A DNA stretch of 64,000 nt from Fischerella thermalis PCC 7521 (GCF_000317225.1 NZ_AJLL01000016.1:1-64000); one strand, 5' to 3'. Positions 27,076 through 35,950 are shown, counted from the first letter of the stretch. The notes: generated by a model not told the origin, from the sequence alone. Program-made: numbers and translations.

Positions 27076-27351
27076 ATGATGCAATTAATTGACTTACTAC
27101 AGCTAGATTTATTACAGCTAATTCGACAAAAGCTAGATGGGATCGAAATTAATAATTTTAAACTCGCACAACTCTTATGCACAGTTATCCCAGCGACTTG
27201 TCCGTTTGCAAGAGACATTCAAGTATTTGGTTATCTGATTGCTCGCATCCCACCCTTGTGTAAGTTCAATCCCTTGTACGACCAATTCGTTGGGTTGCGG
27301 TTTCGTGCGCTCTGTTACCTTGCTCAAAATCAACCTGCTACCACAACTTGA
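27076..27351 (+). CDS. Small Mo-nitro_C family protein (Mo-dependent nitrogenase C-terminal domain)
   Basis: A 91-residue protein matching the cyanobacterial Mo-nitro_C family. A helical start (LLQLDLLQLIRQKLDGIEI) is followed by the core: LLCTVIPATCPFARDI, IPPLCKFNPLYDQF and VGLRFRALCYLA. Four cysteines sit at family positions. Despite the family name it is a stand-alone protein with no nitrogenase gene nearby, and its function is unknown. It lies between the carotenoid-oxygenase-like gene and the first DUF1702 gene, on the same strand and only about 50 bp before the latter. Either ATG 27076 or 27079 may be used. Confidence 0.8.
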   Translation: MMQLIDLLQLDLLQLIRQKLDGIEINNFKLAQLLCTVIPATCPFARDIQVFGYLIARIPPLCKFNPLYDQFVGLRFRALCYLAQNQPATTT

Positions 27352-27403
27352 AATATAGTCCGAAACAAAAACCAACTCAACTATTTAAATTAGGAGAACC
27401 AAA

Positions 27404-28330
27404 GTGACACAGGATATCATATCCGAAACCAGAAAACTACGTGGAGTTCCCCCCTTACCTCCTGAAGTAGCCCAACGCTTGGGAAAAATACATGGTACTT
27501 ACAGTCAGGGCTACCAAGTAGGAACTACTACCGAAGACTTGGAAGCAATTCTTCCTAAACTAAATGCAGTTTCAGCCGACTTGCTCGGATTTGCATTAGA
27601 GGGAGTAGGTACAGGTTTAGCACAACGAGATTTACTTGCACCTGCTGATTACAATCGAGTAGAAACTTTTGTTAAAGGCCCTGGGGCTGCTTATGAGAAC
27701 TTTGTGTATGTAGGGTTAGGTTTGATGCTGGGCAGAAAAAAGTTGCCTATCGAACCCTACTTAAAATCACTTAGCCTGATCAGAAGTTGGTTAGTACTCG
27801 ATGGCTATGGCTTTCAACATGGTTTCACCCATTGGCAAGATTATCTCCAAGGTCAAGCGATACCTAAGCCACTGACTGGCTATGCTTGTCAAGTTTTTGA
27901 CCAAGGTATGGGGCGTAGCATCTGGTTTATTGACGGTACTGATGTCACTCGGATTCCCCAAACGATCGCTAATTTCCCACCAGAAAGACAAGCGAATCTG
28001 TGGGGGGGACTTGGTTATGCTTGTGCTTATGCTGGTGGTGTTGATCGGTCTACTTTGGAAGCTTTAAAAATAGCAGCAGGATCTTATGATTTGATTTTGG
28101 CTCAAGCAGCAGCTACAGCCGCCAAGTCACGTCAAATACTTGGGAATCCATCCATCTACACAGAATTGGCTTGTCAGGTTTTATGTGGAATAGAAGCAGA
28201 GGCTGCTGCTGAGACTATAGACAAAATATTAGACAGTTTCTCTACTAACACCACCACACCAGAGCAAGAAAACTGGCAACCTTACCGCATACATCTCATA
28301 CATCAGAGCAGAGTTGCTTTGTTGGCTTGA
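27404..28330 (+). CDS. DUF1702 (UnbL-type) enediyne-associated protein, copy 1
   Basis: A 308-residue DUF1702 protein, the family known from enediyne polyketide clusters (UnbL in the conserved cassette). Family features seen: LLGFALEGVGTGLA, SWLVLDGYGFQHGF with a following HWQDY, the strongly conserved DQGMGRSIWF, LWGGLGYACAYAGG, and an Ala-rich C-terminal helix. A GTG start at 27404 is supported by AGGAGA eight bases upstream. The family's chemistry is unknown; it is thought to act in maturation of the polyene to the enediyne core. Its presence next to a PksE-like synthase supports a true relationship to the enediyne cassette. The second, divergent copy follows within 160 bp. Confidence 0.88.
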   Translation: MTQDIISETRKLRGVPPLPPEVAQRLGKIHGTYSQGYQVGTTTEDLEAILPKLNAVSADLLGFALEGVGTGLAQRDLLAPADYNRVETFVKGPGAAYENFVYVGLGLMLGRKKLPIEPYLKSLSLIRSWLVLDGYGFQHGFTHWQDYLQGQAIPKPLTGYACQVFDQGMGRSIWFIDGTDVTRIPQTIANFPPERQANLWGGLGYACAYAGGVDRSTLEALKIAAGSYDLILAQAAATAAKSRQILGNPSIYTELACQVLCGIEAEAAAETIDKILDSFSTNTTTPEQENWQPYRIHLIHQSRVALLA

Positions 28331-28455
28331 AGATTGGGATCGGGAATCGGGAATTATAACTTAGCAGCCAACCCATCATCCATCTGTGTTTATCGCCTTG
28401 CACGATGGTCGATACTTTATCCCTTCATTGTCAGAGTCTGTCTTGAAAATAGATA
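28331..28455 (+). repeat. Dispersed intergenic repeat (CATCTGTG family), diverged copy
   Basis: The gap between the two DUF1702 genes contains GGGATCGGGAATCGGG, CAGCCAACCCATCATCCATCTGTG and CTTGAAAATAG. These are blocks of a repeat found at 40857-40953, 53773-53913 and 63914-64000. Order and completeness vary. Confidence 0.6.
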
Positions 28456-28488
28456 AAAGTTAAAAAAAGTTTAAACAGGAGAATCAAA

Positions 28489-29454
28489 ATGACACAAACA
28501 GAACAGACAGTAGAAAAAACCCAAAGGGATCAAATGGACCCTTGGCTTGCTTCATTATTGAAAGCCAGAGAGGTACGCGGAATTCAAGCCCTTGATCCTG
28601 CAACAAAGCAGCGATTTGTGAAGGTGCGACGGGCGGTATTGGGAATCAACGAGTTAGTTGCTAGTGGCGAAAAACCAGAAGTAATTTTAGCCAAATTGGA
28701 GACAATGGAGCCTGAGTTACTTGGATTTGCGCTAGAAGGAGTAGGGATGGCGCTGGCCAAGCAGGATATGTTTACACCTGGTGAACTAAACCGAGTAGAA
28801 GCTTTTGTTGCAGGCACGAGTATAACTTACCAAATAATGGTGTTTTTAGGGGTGGGTGCGCTGCTAGCAACCGATAAATTACCACTTGAGCCATTCATTA
28901 CATCTTATTTAGAACCATTTAATCCTTTACGGGTGTGGGCGATCGCTGATGGTTATGGCTTTCAATCTGGTATGCTGCACTGGCAAGACTATCTCTATGG
29001 TCAACCAAGACCTGAATACTTCTCTGGCTATACTAGTCGCATTTTTGACCAAGGATTAGGGCGTAGTATTTGGTTAATAGATGCTGGTAATGTTACTCAT
29101 ATCCAACAAACAATTGCTACTTTTTCTCCTAGCAGACAGGCAGATTTGTGGTGTGGTATTGGCTATGTATGCAGTTCTGTTGGTGGTGTGCAACGCAAAA
29201 CTCTAGAAGCGTTAGGAACCGCAGCCAAAGCTTATCTACCAGCACTAGCCAAAGGAGCAGCCTGTGCTGCTAAGTTCCGCAGAATGCTAGGCACACCAGC
29301 AGCCCATGTGGAATTGGCTCATACAATTCTATCTGAGCTAGTTGCTAATGCCGCAGATACTACAGACTTGATTCAAGAGAAATTACCGAATATTGGCACA
29401 ACACCAGTTCAGTCTTTGTGGCAAAACTACCGAGCTTATCTTATCTGTAACTAA
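28489..29454 (+). CDS. DUF1702 (UnbL-type) enediyne-associated protein, copy 2
   Basis: A 321-residue paralogue of the preceding protein, with AGGAGA before its ATG. It keeps LLGFALEGVGMALA, DGYGFQSGMLHWQDYLYGQ, DQGLGRSIWLI, LWCGIGYVCSSVGG and the Ala-rich end. It differs by an extra N-terminal ~15 residues and by many substitutions. The two are clearly old duplicates, not a recent pair, and could form a heterodimer or act on different intermediates. Enediyne clusters usually carry one UnbL. Two in tandem is unusual. It is followed after 82 bp by halogenase-like copy C, probably in the same transcript. Confidence 0.87.
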   Translation: MTQTEQTVEKTQRDQMDPWLASLLKAREVRGIQALDPATKQRFVKVRRAVLGINELVASGEKPEVILAKLETMEPELLGFALEGVGMALAKQDMFTPGELNRVEAFVAGTSITYQIMVFLGVGALLATDKLPLEPFITSYLEPFNPLRVWAIADGYGFQSGMLHWQDYLYGQPRPEYFSGYTSRIFDQGLGRSIWLIDAGNVTHIQQTIATFSPSRQADLWCGIGYVCSSVGGVQRKTLEALGTAAKAYLPALAKGAACAAKFRRMLGTPAAHVELAHTILSELVANAADTTDLIQEKLPNIGTTPVQSLWQNYRAYLICN

Positions 29455-29536
29455 GGCGCTTGTAGTGAGTCCTGAAGCACTCACTACAAAACTTGAATCA
29501 GCAATTATAAACTTTTAAGCTAACAAGAGGATAGCA

Positions 29537-31306
29537 ATGAATACAACTGCACAACAACTTGAATACGATGTTGTAATTATGGGTGCAGGATATGCAGGAG
29601 TCTGTCAAGCTCGTCATTTACTGCTCAAAATCCCTAATATCCGACTTGCGATCATTGATCCTCGTTCCCAAGATCCATCTCAAGTCAACCACAGACCAGG
29701 TGAATCAACCTTGGAAGCGGCGTCTATGTTTCTCTTTAGCGAGTTAGGTCTTCATGATTATCTACTGGAAGAGCATACCCATAAAGCAGGCCTTAACTGG
29801 CATTGGCCAAAAGATGTAGACAAAACAGAATCATTGGATGACTACTACAACATCTGGGTTAACCGACAACTAACAATTCCATCTTTTCATCTGAATCGCT
29901 TGAAGTTTGATCTAGATGTGCTTGAGATGAACAAGCAGATGGGAGCGCACTTCTATAATGGTCGTGTTGTTGATGTAGACTTAACTCCAGGAGATGAAGA
30001 CAATACTGTTAAGGTTAAACTCCACAATGATTATATACATTTAAAAGCAAAACACCTAATAGATGCAGCAGGTCGCAAGTTTATCATTGGGCGTAAAACT
30101 GATAACCTCTTATTGCATCCCAAAGAATTACCTGTTCATATTAAGCCAAGTTCGGGATGGGTGTTAGTCAGAAATGTAGACCGCACTATTTTTGACAACA
30201 GTGTGTATTCTACAGAAAGCTTGGAAAGCCGTTACTATGCTACCAATCATTGGATGGGCAAAGGTCACTGGTTATGGATGATTCCCGTTGACAGCCAATC
30301 AAAAGAGTTATCAGTGGGACTGCTTCATCATCCAGACATAATTCCATCTGAATTGGTTAACACCAAAGAAAAGTTTTATGCTTTTATCAAAGCTAACCAT
30401 AATCTAGTTTACAAAGTCCTCCAGAGTGGCGAACACGTTGAGTTTAATTACTGGCCGAGGATCGCTCATACAAGTAAAAAGCTGTTTTCCCGTGACAATT
30501 GGTATGTCATAGGGGATGCAGCCAGCAACTTTGATGCGCTATATAGTACTGGAACAACAATGTCTTGTATAGCGATCGAGTCTGTAACTGAGATTATTCG
30601 TGCCAAGCTGGCAAATGAACAAGATGCTGAAAAGAAACGCGAGGCTTACCATCACTTTAATCTTGCCCTTGCTCGCTTTATGAACCTTGCTGTTAGCAGT
30701 CAAGAAAAGCAAGTTGGTAACGCCAGTATCATGAGTTGGCGACTCTACGGTAACTATATGGTATGGTTTAACACATTACTACCAATATATGTTGGTAAGT
30801 GGCACTTAGACTTACTGTTTTCTCGTCTGGCTCTGATATTTTTCAAACTTAATGGTAGTTTCTGGGTGGATACTTACAAACAGCTGAGTTATTTGGCTGA
30901 ACGGGGGACAAATATTGGATTTATGGATCAGCTGCGAGCCGATCAGTTAATCGGAGGTTATCATCCAGATAAATTTTTTGATAACTTTCTGGAGAATGCA
31001 AAATTAGAGCCTAGCAAACTTAATGTTTTTGCAGGACTTAGAGCCTACTGTTTCTATATAGTAGTTTGGTTTGTTATGTGGCAATGGAAAGGATTCGGTC
31101 CTATTGGCTTGCTTAGACCCCGCAACATTTTCCAAATTGTGCGTCTGCTATTGACAGGGGTAGTAATGGCGATCGCAGAATTGACTCACAAACTTAAGCT
31201 GCTTGGTCAGCCCACAAATAGTATTGTTGCTAAAACACGTGAAGAGTTCAAGAGTTATCGCTATCAATCCAGGCTACAAAACTGGGTTGGTAGTAGTGAG
31301 CTTTAG
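29537..31306 (+). CDS. Flavin-dependent halogenase-like oxidoreductase, copy C
   Basis: A 589-residue flavoprotein, more divergent than copies A and B. GAGYAG at 16-21, PGEST at 54-58, Lys83 (THKAGLNWHW), WLWMIP at 245-250 and a GDAASNFDA second FAD motif in which the usual Pro after Asp is Ala. The C-terminal helical domain with aromatic membrane-like segment (FYIVVWFVMWQW) is kept. A good ribosome site (AGAGGA) precedes the ATG. The altered GDAAxxFDP motif and active-site neighbourhood suggest a different substrate or an oxygenase role. It closes the core biosynthetic block; a dehydrogenase remnant follows. Confidence 0.83.
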   Translation: MNTTAQQLEYDVVIMGAGYAGVCQARHLLLKIPNIRLAIIDPRSQDPSQVNHRPGESTLEAASMFLFSELGLHDYLLEEHTHKAGLNWHWPKDVDKTESLDDYYNIWVNRQLTIPSFHLNRLKFDLDVLEMNKQMGAHFYNGRVVDVDLTPGDEDNTVKVKLHNDYIHLKAKHLIDAAGRKFIIGRKTDNLLLHPKELPVHIKPSSGWVLVRNVDRTIFDNSVYSTESLESRYYATNHWMGKGHWLWMIPVDSQSKELSVGLLHHPDIIPSELVNTKEKFYAFIKANHNLVYKVLQSGEHVEFNYWPRIAHTSKKLFSRDNWYVIGDAASNFDALYSTGTTMSCIAIESVTEIIRAKLANEQDAEKKREAYHHFNLALARFMNLAVSSQEKQVGNASIMSWRLYGNYMVWFNTLLPIYVGKWHLDLLFSRLALIFFKLNGSFWVDTYKQLSYLAERGTNIGFMDQLRADQLIGGYHPDKFFDNFLENAKLEPSKLNVFAGLRAYCFYIVVWFVMWQWKGFGPIGLLRPRNIFQIVRLLLTGVVMAIAELTHKLKLLGQPTNSIVAKTREEFKSYRYQSRLQNWVGSSEL

Positions 31307-31338
31307 AATCACTTAACTAATCTGCGTTGTTTAAAGTG

Positions 31339-31353
31339 ATACCAAATTGGTAT
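31339..31353. promoter_or_regulatory. Perfect palindrome ATACCAA-A-TTGGTAT
   Basis: A 7-1-7 inverted repeat 33 bp after the halogenase-like copy C stop. It may be an operator or an RNA hairpin ending the upstream transcript; there is no T-run. Function is unknown. Confidence 0.4.
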
Positions 31354-31397
31354 AGACAGGTATTGACATCAACTCAGGAGAGGATTGTCAACTTCAC

Positions 31398-31711
31398 ACA
31401 ATAGAAAGCGGTGTTGTCAACACAGGTGCAATATTTCTAAAAAGTTTGCAATTGCAAGGAATTTATGTCGGTTCACGGGAAATGTTTGAGGAAATGAACC
31501 GCGCGATCGCCTTGCATAAAATGCGACCGATAGTACGCCTTGAACTGAAGTTCAACCCTCATAGCCCAAGTCTGTTAAAACGGACTCAAATGTATATCCA
31601 GTAAGCTTTGAGCCTTTGAAATTTATTTCTTAGCGGACGAAAAAGTAGCTGCAAGATTTGGGATATGAAGCAAGCGGCGCGCACTTCGGTAAAGTTTGTA
31701 TTCGTTTTTAA
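31398..31711 (+). pseudogene. Remnant of a zinc-type (MDR) alcohol dehydrogenase
   Basis: The C-terminal part of a medium-chain alcohol dehydrogenase/quinone reductase is still readable. NTGAIFLKSLQLQGIYVG and SREMFEEMNRAIALHKMRPIV lie in one frame from 31404. After shifts and stops, SGAHFGKVCIRF appears in another frame, ending at TAA 31709-31711. The N-terminal and most of the NAD-binding region are gone. The intact enzyme would oxidise or reduce an alcohol/aldehyde. Its decay inside the biosynthetic region suggests a lost reductive step or a replaced gene. The family identification is confident; whether it ever belonged to the pathway is not known. Confidence 0.75.
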
Positions 31712-31815
31712 GAGGAGGAAGTTCAAACACACTGCAAAAATCCTCGATTTTTTCACTGCAAGTATGCAACTTGCTCAATTCAAAACACTCTACTTGAACA
31801 ATTCAGGAGAAATGT

Positions 31816-32340
31816 ATGGAAGCTGTTGATGTAAAAGTTTCAGATGAGCGCGTGCAAACCCTTAACTATACAGTTACACGGGTGGTTGTATCTTCAGACA
31901 AGCCATTTGATGAGGTCATCAATGCGATTGAATCTATAGTTGGCGATGGAAAATATAGCGTCTTTGAAGAACTTGTTGCTGCAAAAGCTCCCTTTGAACA
32001 AGTCAAAGCTGTCCTGGAATCAATGTTAGGCTCAAGTGGTTTCATGAAAATGGCCATGTTTGATTTAGGTGCGCTTTTATCATTGATGGGTAAACCCAAG
32101 AATGTCAAACTTTATCTGCTAGGTAATCCCCTGATTGCAAACCAAATGATTGAACAAAATCCTGCGGTTGGTCTTTACGTACCACCCAGATTACTTGTTT
32201 ATGACGATTATGATGGTAAGACTCATATTGCTTATGACAAGCCATCATCAATGTTGTCTCAATTCGACAACGGATTTATCTTAAAAGTTTCCCAAATGCT
32301 TGATCAACGCTTCCAAGAAGCAGCAACTGCTATTGCTTAA
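31816..32340 (+). CDS. DUF302 domain protein
   Basis: A 174-residue protein. After an N-terminal strand (LNYTVTRVVVSSDKPFDEVINAIE), a DUF302 core is seen: KLYLLGNPLIANQMI, then PPRLLVYDDYDGKTHIAYDKPSS, a hallmark of the family. AGGAGA precedes the ATG. Proteins of this family are small, cytoplasmic or periplasmic and of unknown biochemical role, often linked to oxidative or metal stress. Here there is no signal peptide. It sits between the core biosynthetic genes and the ABC importer, on the same strand. No further function can be stated. Confidence 0.83.
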   Translation: MEAVDVKVSDERVQTLNYTVTRVVVSSDKPFDEVINAIESIVGDGKYSVFEELVAAKAPFEQVKAVLESMLGSSGFMKMAMFDLGALLSLMGKPKNVKLYLLGNPLIANQMIEQNPAVGLYVPPRLLVYDDYDGKTHIAYDKPSSMLSQFDNGFILKVSQMLDQRFQEAATAIA

Positions 32341-32611
32341 AACTTGGATTATTAACTCTTTTGATTTGAAAGCTGTCAGACCGCTCAAACCTCAATCTCA
32401 ACTCCGATATTTGTAAGCGATCGCCATTGCTAGAAGCTATCTAAATAAGGTTGAAAGAGATAGCGATCGCTTTTCTTAAAATAAAATTTATTTCTTGGAA
32501 ATCCATAAGTGCAGTTTTTTTGCATAAAAACCCAGAGGGGCGCGGAGTGAACGCAGATTTTTTCATAGTTAGATCTGATCATCTTTTATTAAGTGATAAG
32601 GATAATTCTCA

Positions 32612-33409
32612 ATGTTTATCAACGCTAAAAACTTAATTTTCCAGAGGCAAATTAAATCAATTATCGCACCTACTTTTGGTATCACAATGCTATTGGTTAT
32701 ATGGCATTTACTTAGCCTCCATCCTGACACGTCCCTACCTTCTCCCTTTCAAGTTATAACTAATACTTGGGGTTTAATTATCGATCCCTTTTTTAACAAA
32801 GGAGGCAATAACAAAGGATTTTTTTGGCTGATCCTTGCTAGTCTTGAACGAGTTATTTTTGGCTATTCTCTAGCAGCATTTGTAGGAATTTCTATTGGTT
32901 TTATCATCAGTTTGAATAGGTTTATCAGAGAAGCGATCGACCCCATCATTCAATTGTTGCGTCCAGTTGCGCCTTTGGCTTGGCTACCTCTTGCTCAGGC
33001 TATCTTCCTGAAACCAGATCCCTCAGCAATCTTTGTAATTTTTATTACGGCAATTTGGCCAATTATCCTCAATACTGCCTTGGGTGTACAACTCATTCCT
33101 AGAGATTACAGCAATGTCTCCAAAATTTTAGGACTCACAGTTTTTGAGAATTTTTTCAAAATTCTATTACCTGCCACACTTCCCTATATTTTTACAGGAT
33201 TAAGGATTGCGCTTGGCTTGTCTTGGTTAGCTGTGGTTGCAGCTGAGATGCTGCTGGCTTACGACGGAATAGGCTTTTTCATCATAGATGCTTACAACAA
33301 CTCAAACATTAGTGAACTCATCTTGGCAATTATTTACTTAGGCGGAGTTGGTTTATTTCTAGACAAGATCATGGCTTATCTATCATTCAAATTAACTCCA
33401 CAAGAGTAA
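32612..33409 (+). CDS. ABC importer permease, nitrate/sulfonate/bicarbonate (NrtB) type
   Basis: A 265-residue BPD-type permease with about six membrane helices and the cytoplasmic coupling loop (GLTVFENFFKILLPATLPYIFTGLRIALG) containing the EAA-like motif. It is related to NrtB, CmpB and SsuC. AAGGA lies nine bases before the ATG. Downstream genes supply an ATPase and a substrate-binding protein, giving a complete importer in the order B-D-A, unlike the usual NrtABCD order and without the NrtC fusion. The substrate is probably a small oxyanion or an organic sulfonate/amine. It lies within the polyketide region on the same strand. Confidence 0.87.
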   Translation: MFINAKNLIFQRQIKSIIAPTFGITMLLVIWHLLSLHPDTSLPSPFQVITNTWGLIIDPFFNKGGNNKGFFWLILASLERVIFGYSLAAFVGISIGFIISLNRFIREAIDPIIQLLRPVAPLAWLPLAQAIFLKPDPSAIFVIFITAIWPIILNTALGVQLIPRDYSNVSKILGLTVFENFFKILLPATLPYIFTGLRIALGLSWLAVVAAEMLLAYDGIGFFIIDAYNNSNISELILAIIYLGGVGLFLDKIMAYLSFKLTPQE

Positions 33410-33443
33410 GCTTTCAAGACAGAACATATAAGGAGAATAAACT

Positions 33444-34271
33444 ATGTCTAGTTATGTTGAAATTAGAGGGATAGAAAAGGAATTTAAACTATCCGACGGT
33501 AGCAAAAATCTTGTCCTCAAAAACATAGATTTAAATATCAGACCAGGAGAATTTGTTTCCTTGATTGGTCATTCAGGTTGTGGCAAGTCTACCTTACTCA
33601 ATATTGTGGCTGGATTAGATAAACCAACCCAAGGCTATGTACAAGTTGATGGTCAGCTAGTACGTAAACCTGGTTCGGATCGCATGATGGTCTTTCAGAA
33701 CTATTCCCTCTTACCTTGGTTAACGACTTGGGAAAATGTAGCCTTAGCTGTCAATAAGGTAATGCGCCACAAATCGAAAAAAGAACGCCATCAGTTGATT
33801 GCTCATAACTTGGAAATGGTGGGGCTAAAAGATGCCATTCGCAAGAAACCAACACAACTTTCTGGGGGGATGAAACAACGAGTGGCGCTGGCACGTGCCT
33901 TAGCTATTAAACCCAAGCTGCTATTGTTGGATGAACCATTTGGAGCTTTAGATGCACTCACCCGTAGTAATCTGCAAGCTGAGTTAATGTATATCTGTAA
34001 TACAAACAATATCACTGCCATGATGGTGACTCATGATGTGGATGAAGCCCTATTACTCTCTAACCGCGTCGTGATGTTGAAAAATGGCCCCGGTGCAACC
34101 ATTGATCAAGTCTTGGAAGTATCCTTTCCTCATCCTCGATACCCAACGGAAATTATGGATAGTACCAAATATCATGGACTCCGCCATGAACTCATGCAGT
34201 TCTTACATAAACAACAGCAAGTCAAGTATATAGAAAGCCAAATTGTCAAAATTTTGCCCGACGCTGTTTAG
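33444..34271 (+). CDS. ABC importer ATP-binding protein, NrtD/SsuB type
   Basis: A 275-residue ATPase. Walker A GHSGCGKST at 42-50, Q-loop VFQNYSLLPWLTTWENV, signature LSGGMKQRVALARAL, Walker B LLLLDEPFGALD and the switch histidine in MMVTHDVDEA. The LLPWLT motif after the Q-loop is typical of the nitrate/taurine/sulfonate class. A strong AAGGAG ribosome site precedes the ATG, 34 bp after the permease stop, so the genes are co-transcribed. It powers import through the preceding permease. The ~50-residue C-terminal extension after the ABC core is normal for this class. Confidence 0.9.
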   Translation: MSSYVEIRGIEKEFKLSDGSKNLVLKNIDLNIRPGEFVSLIGHSGCGKSTLLNIVAGLDKPTQGYVQVDGQLVRKPGSDRMMVFQNYSLLPWLTTWENVALAVNKVMRHKSKKERHQLIAHNLEMVGLKDAIRKKPTQLSGGMKQRVALARALAIKPKLLLLDEPFGALDALTRSNLQAELMYICNTNNITAMMVTHDVDEALLLSNRVVMLKNGPGATIDQVLEVSFPHPRYPTEIMDSTKYHGLRHELMQFLHKQQQVKYIESQIVKILPDAV

Positions 34272-34374
34272 TATGTCATGTTCGTAGTTAGGACTTTAGT
34301 CCTTAAAATTGAGCGATAAAAACTTTGATGAGTAAACCAATTTCGAGACTCATTCCTCATTTCTCCTCCTCTGC

Positions 34375-34402
34375 GTTCTCTGCGTCCTCTGCGGTTTTTT
34401 AT
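34375..34402 (+). repeat. Dispersed repeat (CTCTGCG family), half copy
   Basis: CTCTGCGTTCTCTGCGTCC followed by TCTGCGGTTTTTT, between the ABC ATPase and binding-protein genes. Related to 23871-23946. Confidence 0.65.
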
Positions 34403-34468
34403 TTAATTCATCAAGCAAATCAAGTAGATAGATTGCAGTTTTTATTCACTTTCAACAGGTGAATTGAT

Positions 34469-35776
34469 ATGACAAAATTTTCCAGACGCAAATTTTTAGT
34501 AACAACAAGTGCAGCAGCTCTGCTGACTCAAACCATAAGCCATCGTGCTACCTCTGGCTCCACTTTTACCCAGCTGAATTCAGGCGTATATGCTGGTTAC
34601 AGCAATAGTCCTGAAGTCACAAAAGCCACTCTGGGCTTCATCCCTGTGACCAGTGGTTGTCCTTTAATCATTGCCAAAGCTAAAGGCTTTTTTGCTAAGT
34701 ATGGTATGCCTGATGTCCAGGTTCTTAAGCAGCCTTCTTGGGCTGTGATGCGTGACAAATTGATGTTAGGTTCAGGTGATGGTGGCTTGGATGGCTCTCA
34801 TTTACTCTTTCCTATGGCATATCTGATTGCTACAGGAGAGATTAGCTATGGTCGTAAAATCCCCATGTATATCTTGGCTCGCCTAAATGTGAATGGGCAG
34901 GGGATTTCACTTGCCAATGCTTATAAAAATTTAAACCTGGGTTTAGACGGCTTTACTCTTAAATCAGTTTTGGCTCAGAAGGCTTTACATGGAGAAATTT
35001 CCCGCTTTGCTATTCCCTATCGACGGATAACAGGGGATTTTTTCATGCGCTGGTGGTTAGCTTACGCTGGTATTGACCCAGAACGAGATGTATCCCTGAC
35101 CGTAGTACCACCACCGCAAATGGTAGCGAATATGCGGGGTGGTACGATGGAAGGCTTTTGTGTGGTCGATCCTTGGCATCATCGTTTAATCAAACAGAAA
35201 CTTGGATACTCAGCTGTAACTAGCGGCGAGTTGTGGAACAATCACCCGGAAAAAGCACTTGCAATGCGTGGTGATTGGGTAGATAAGCATCCCAAGGCGG
35301 CTAAAGCACTTCTAGCAGCAGTCTTAGAAGCTCAAATGTGGTGTGACAAAGCAGAAAATAAGGAGGAAATGTTTGAGATTCTGTCACAGCGACAGTGGAT
35401 GGGAATAAAAAGTGATTTACTGCGCGATCGCTTGTTAGGCAAATTTGATTATGGAAATGGGCGTGTAGTAGAAAACAGTCCTCATGCAATTAAATTCTGG
35501 CGTGAGAATGCTTCTTATCCTTACAAAAGTCATGACTTATGGTTTTTAATTGAAGATATGCGCTGGGGATATCGCTCACCAGAATTTGAAACCAAACCTT
35601 TAATTGAGGCTGTAAATCGCGAAGATTTGTGGCGGGAAGCAGCAAAATTCATCGGTCAGGAAAAGGCAATTCCACCCAGTACATCACGAGGTGTAGAGAA
35701 ATTTTTTAATGGTTTAGAATTTGATCCTGAGAATCCTCAAGCCTACTTAAATGCTCCTACGATCAGAAAAGTTTAA
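34469..35776 (+). CDS. ABC importer substrate-binding protein, NrtA/CmpA-like
   Basis: A 435-residue binding protein with a Tat-type signal (SRRKFLVTTSAAALL at 5-19), as NrtA proteins have. The NMT1/NrtA-like fold is evident from LGFIPVTSGCPLIIAKAKGFF and LGSGDGGLDGSHLLFPM; in NrtA/CmpA the corresponding segments bind nitrate or bicarbonate. RMRWW-type aromatic region and VPPPQMVANMRGGTMEGFCVVDPWH are also seen. It would capture a small ligand for the preceding permease/ATPase. With the NrtS-like gene immediately after, nitrate or nitrite is a reasonable guess, but sulfonate or bicarbonate cannot be excluded. A dispersed CTCTGCG repeat lies between it and the ATPase gene. Confidence 0.87.
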   Translation: MTKFSRRKFLVTTSAAALLTQTISHRATSGSTFTQLNSGVYAGYSNSPEVTKATLGFIPVTSGCPLIIAKAKGFFAKYGMPDVQVLKQPSWAVMRDKLMLGSGDGGLDGSHLLFPMAYLIATGEISYGRKIPMYILARLNVNGQGISLANAYKNLNLGLDGFTLKSVLAQKALHGEISRFAIPYRRITGDFFMRWWLAYAGIDPERDVSLTVVPPPQMVANMRGGTMEGFCVVDPWHHRLIKQKLGYSAVTSGELWNNHPEKALAMRGDWVDKHPKAAKALLAAVLEAQMWCDKAENKEEMFEILSQRQWMGIKSDLLRDRLLGKFDYGNGRVVENSPHAIKFWRENASYPYKSHDLWFLIEDMRWGYRSPEFETKPLIEAVNREDLWREAAKFIGQEKAIPPSTSRGVEKFFNGLEFDPENPQAYLNAPTIRKV

Positions 35777-35950
35777 TTCTTCGCTACACAACATTATTTA
35801 AAACGGAACATGGAATAGGGAACATACCTGAAACCCTTACCAATAACTAATGACATAGACGCTTTAGCGGCTTCAAGGGAGAGTAGGACAAATGACAACC
35901 CCAACTAGTTAGCTTTATTTGTGCCAACTTACTTTAAGGACAGTGACAAA

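Noticed and set aside
27076-27351. Nitrogenase gene
   Set aside because: Only the Mo-nitro_C domain is present; there are no nifHDK-like genes in the window.
35921-35950. Earlier start for the NrtS-like gene
   Set aside because: AAGGA sits ten bases before the ATG at 35951, while 35921 has no ribosome site; the extra ten residues are hydrophilic and atypical.
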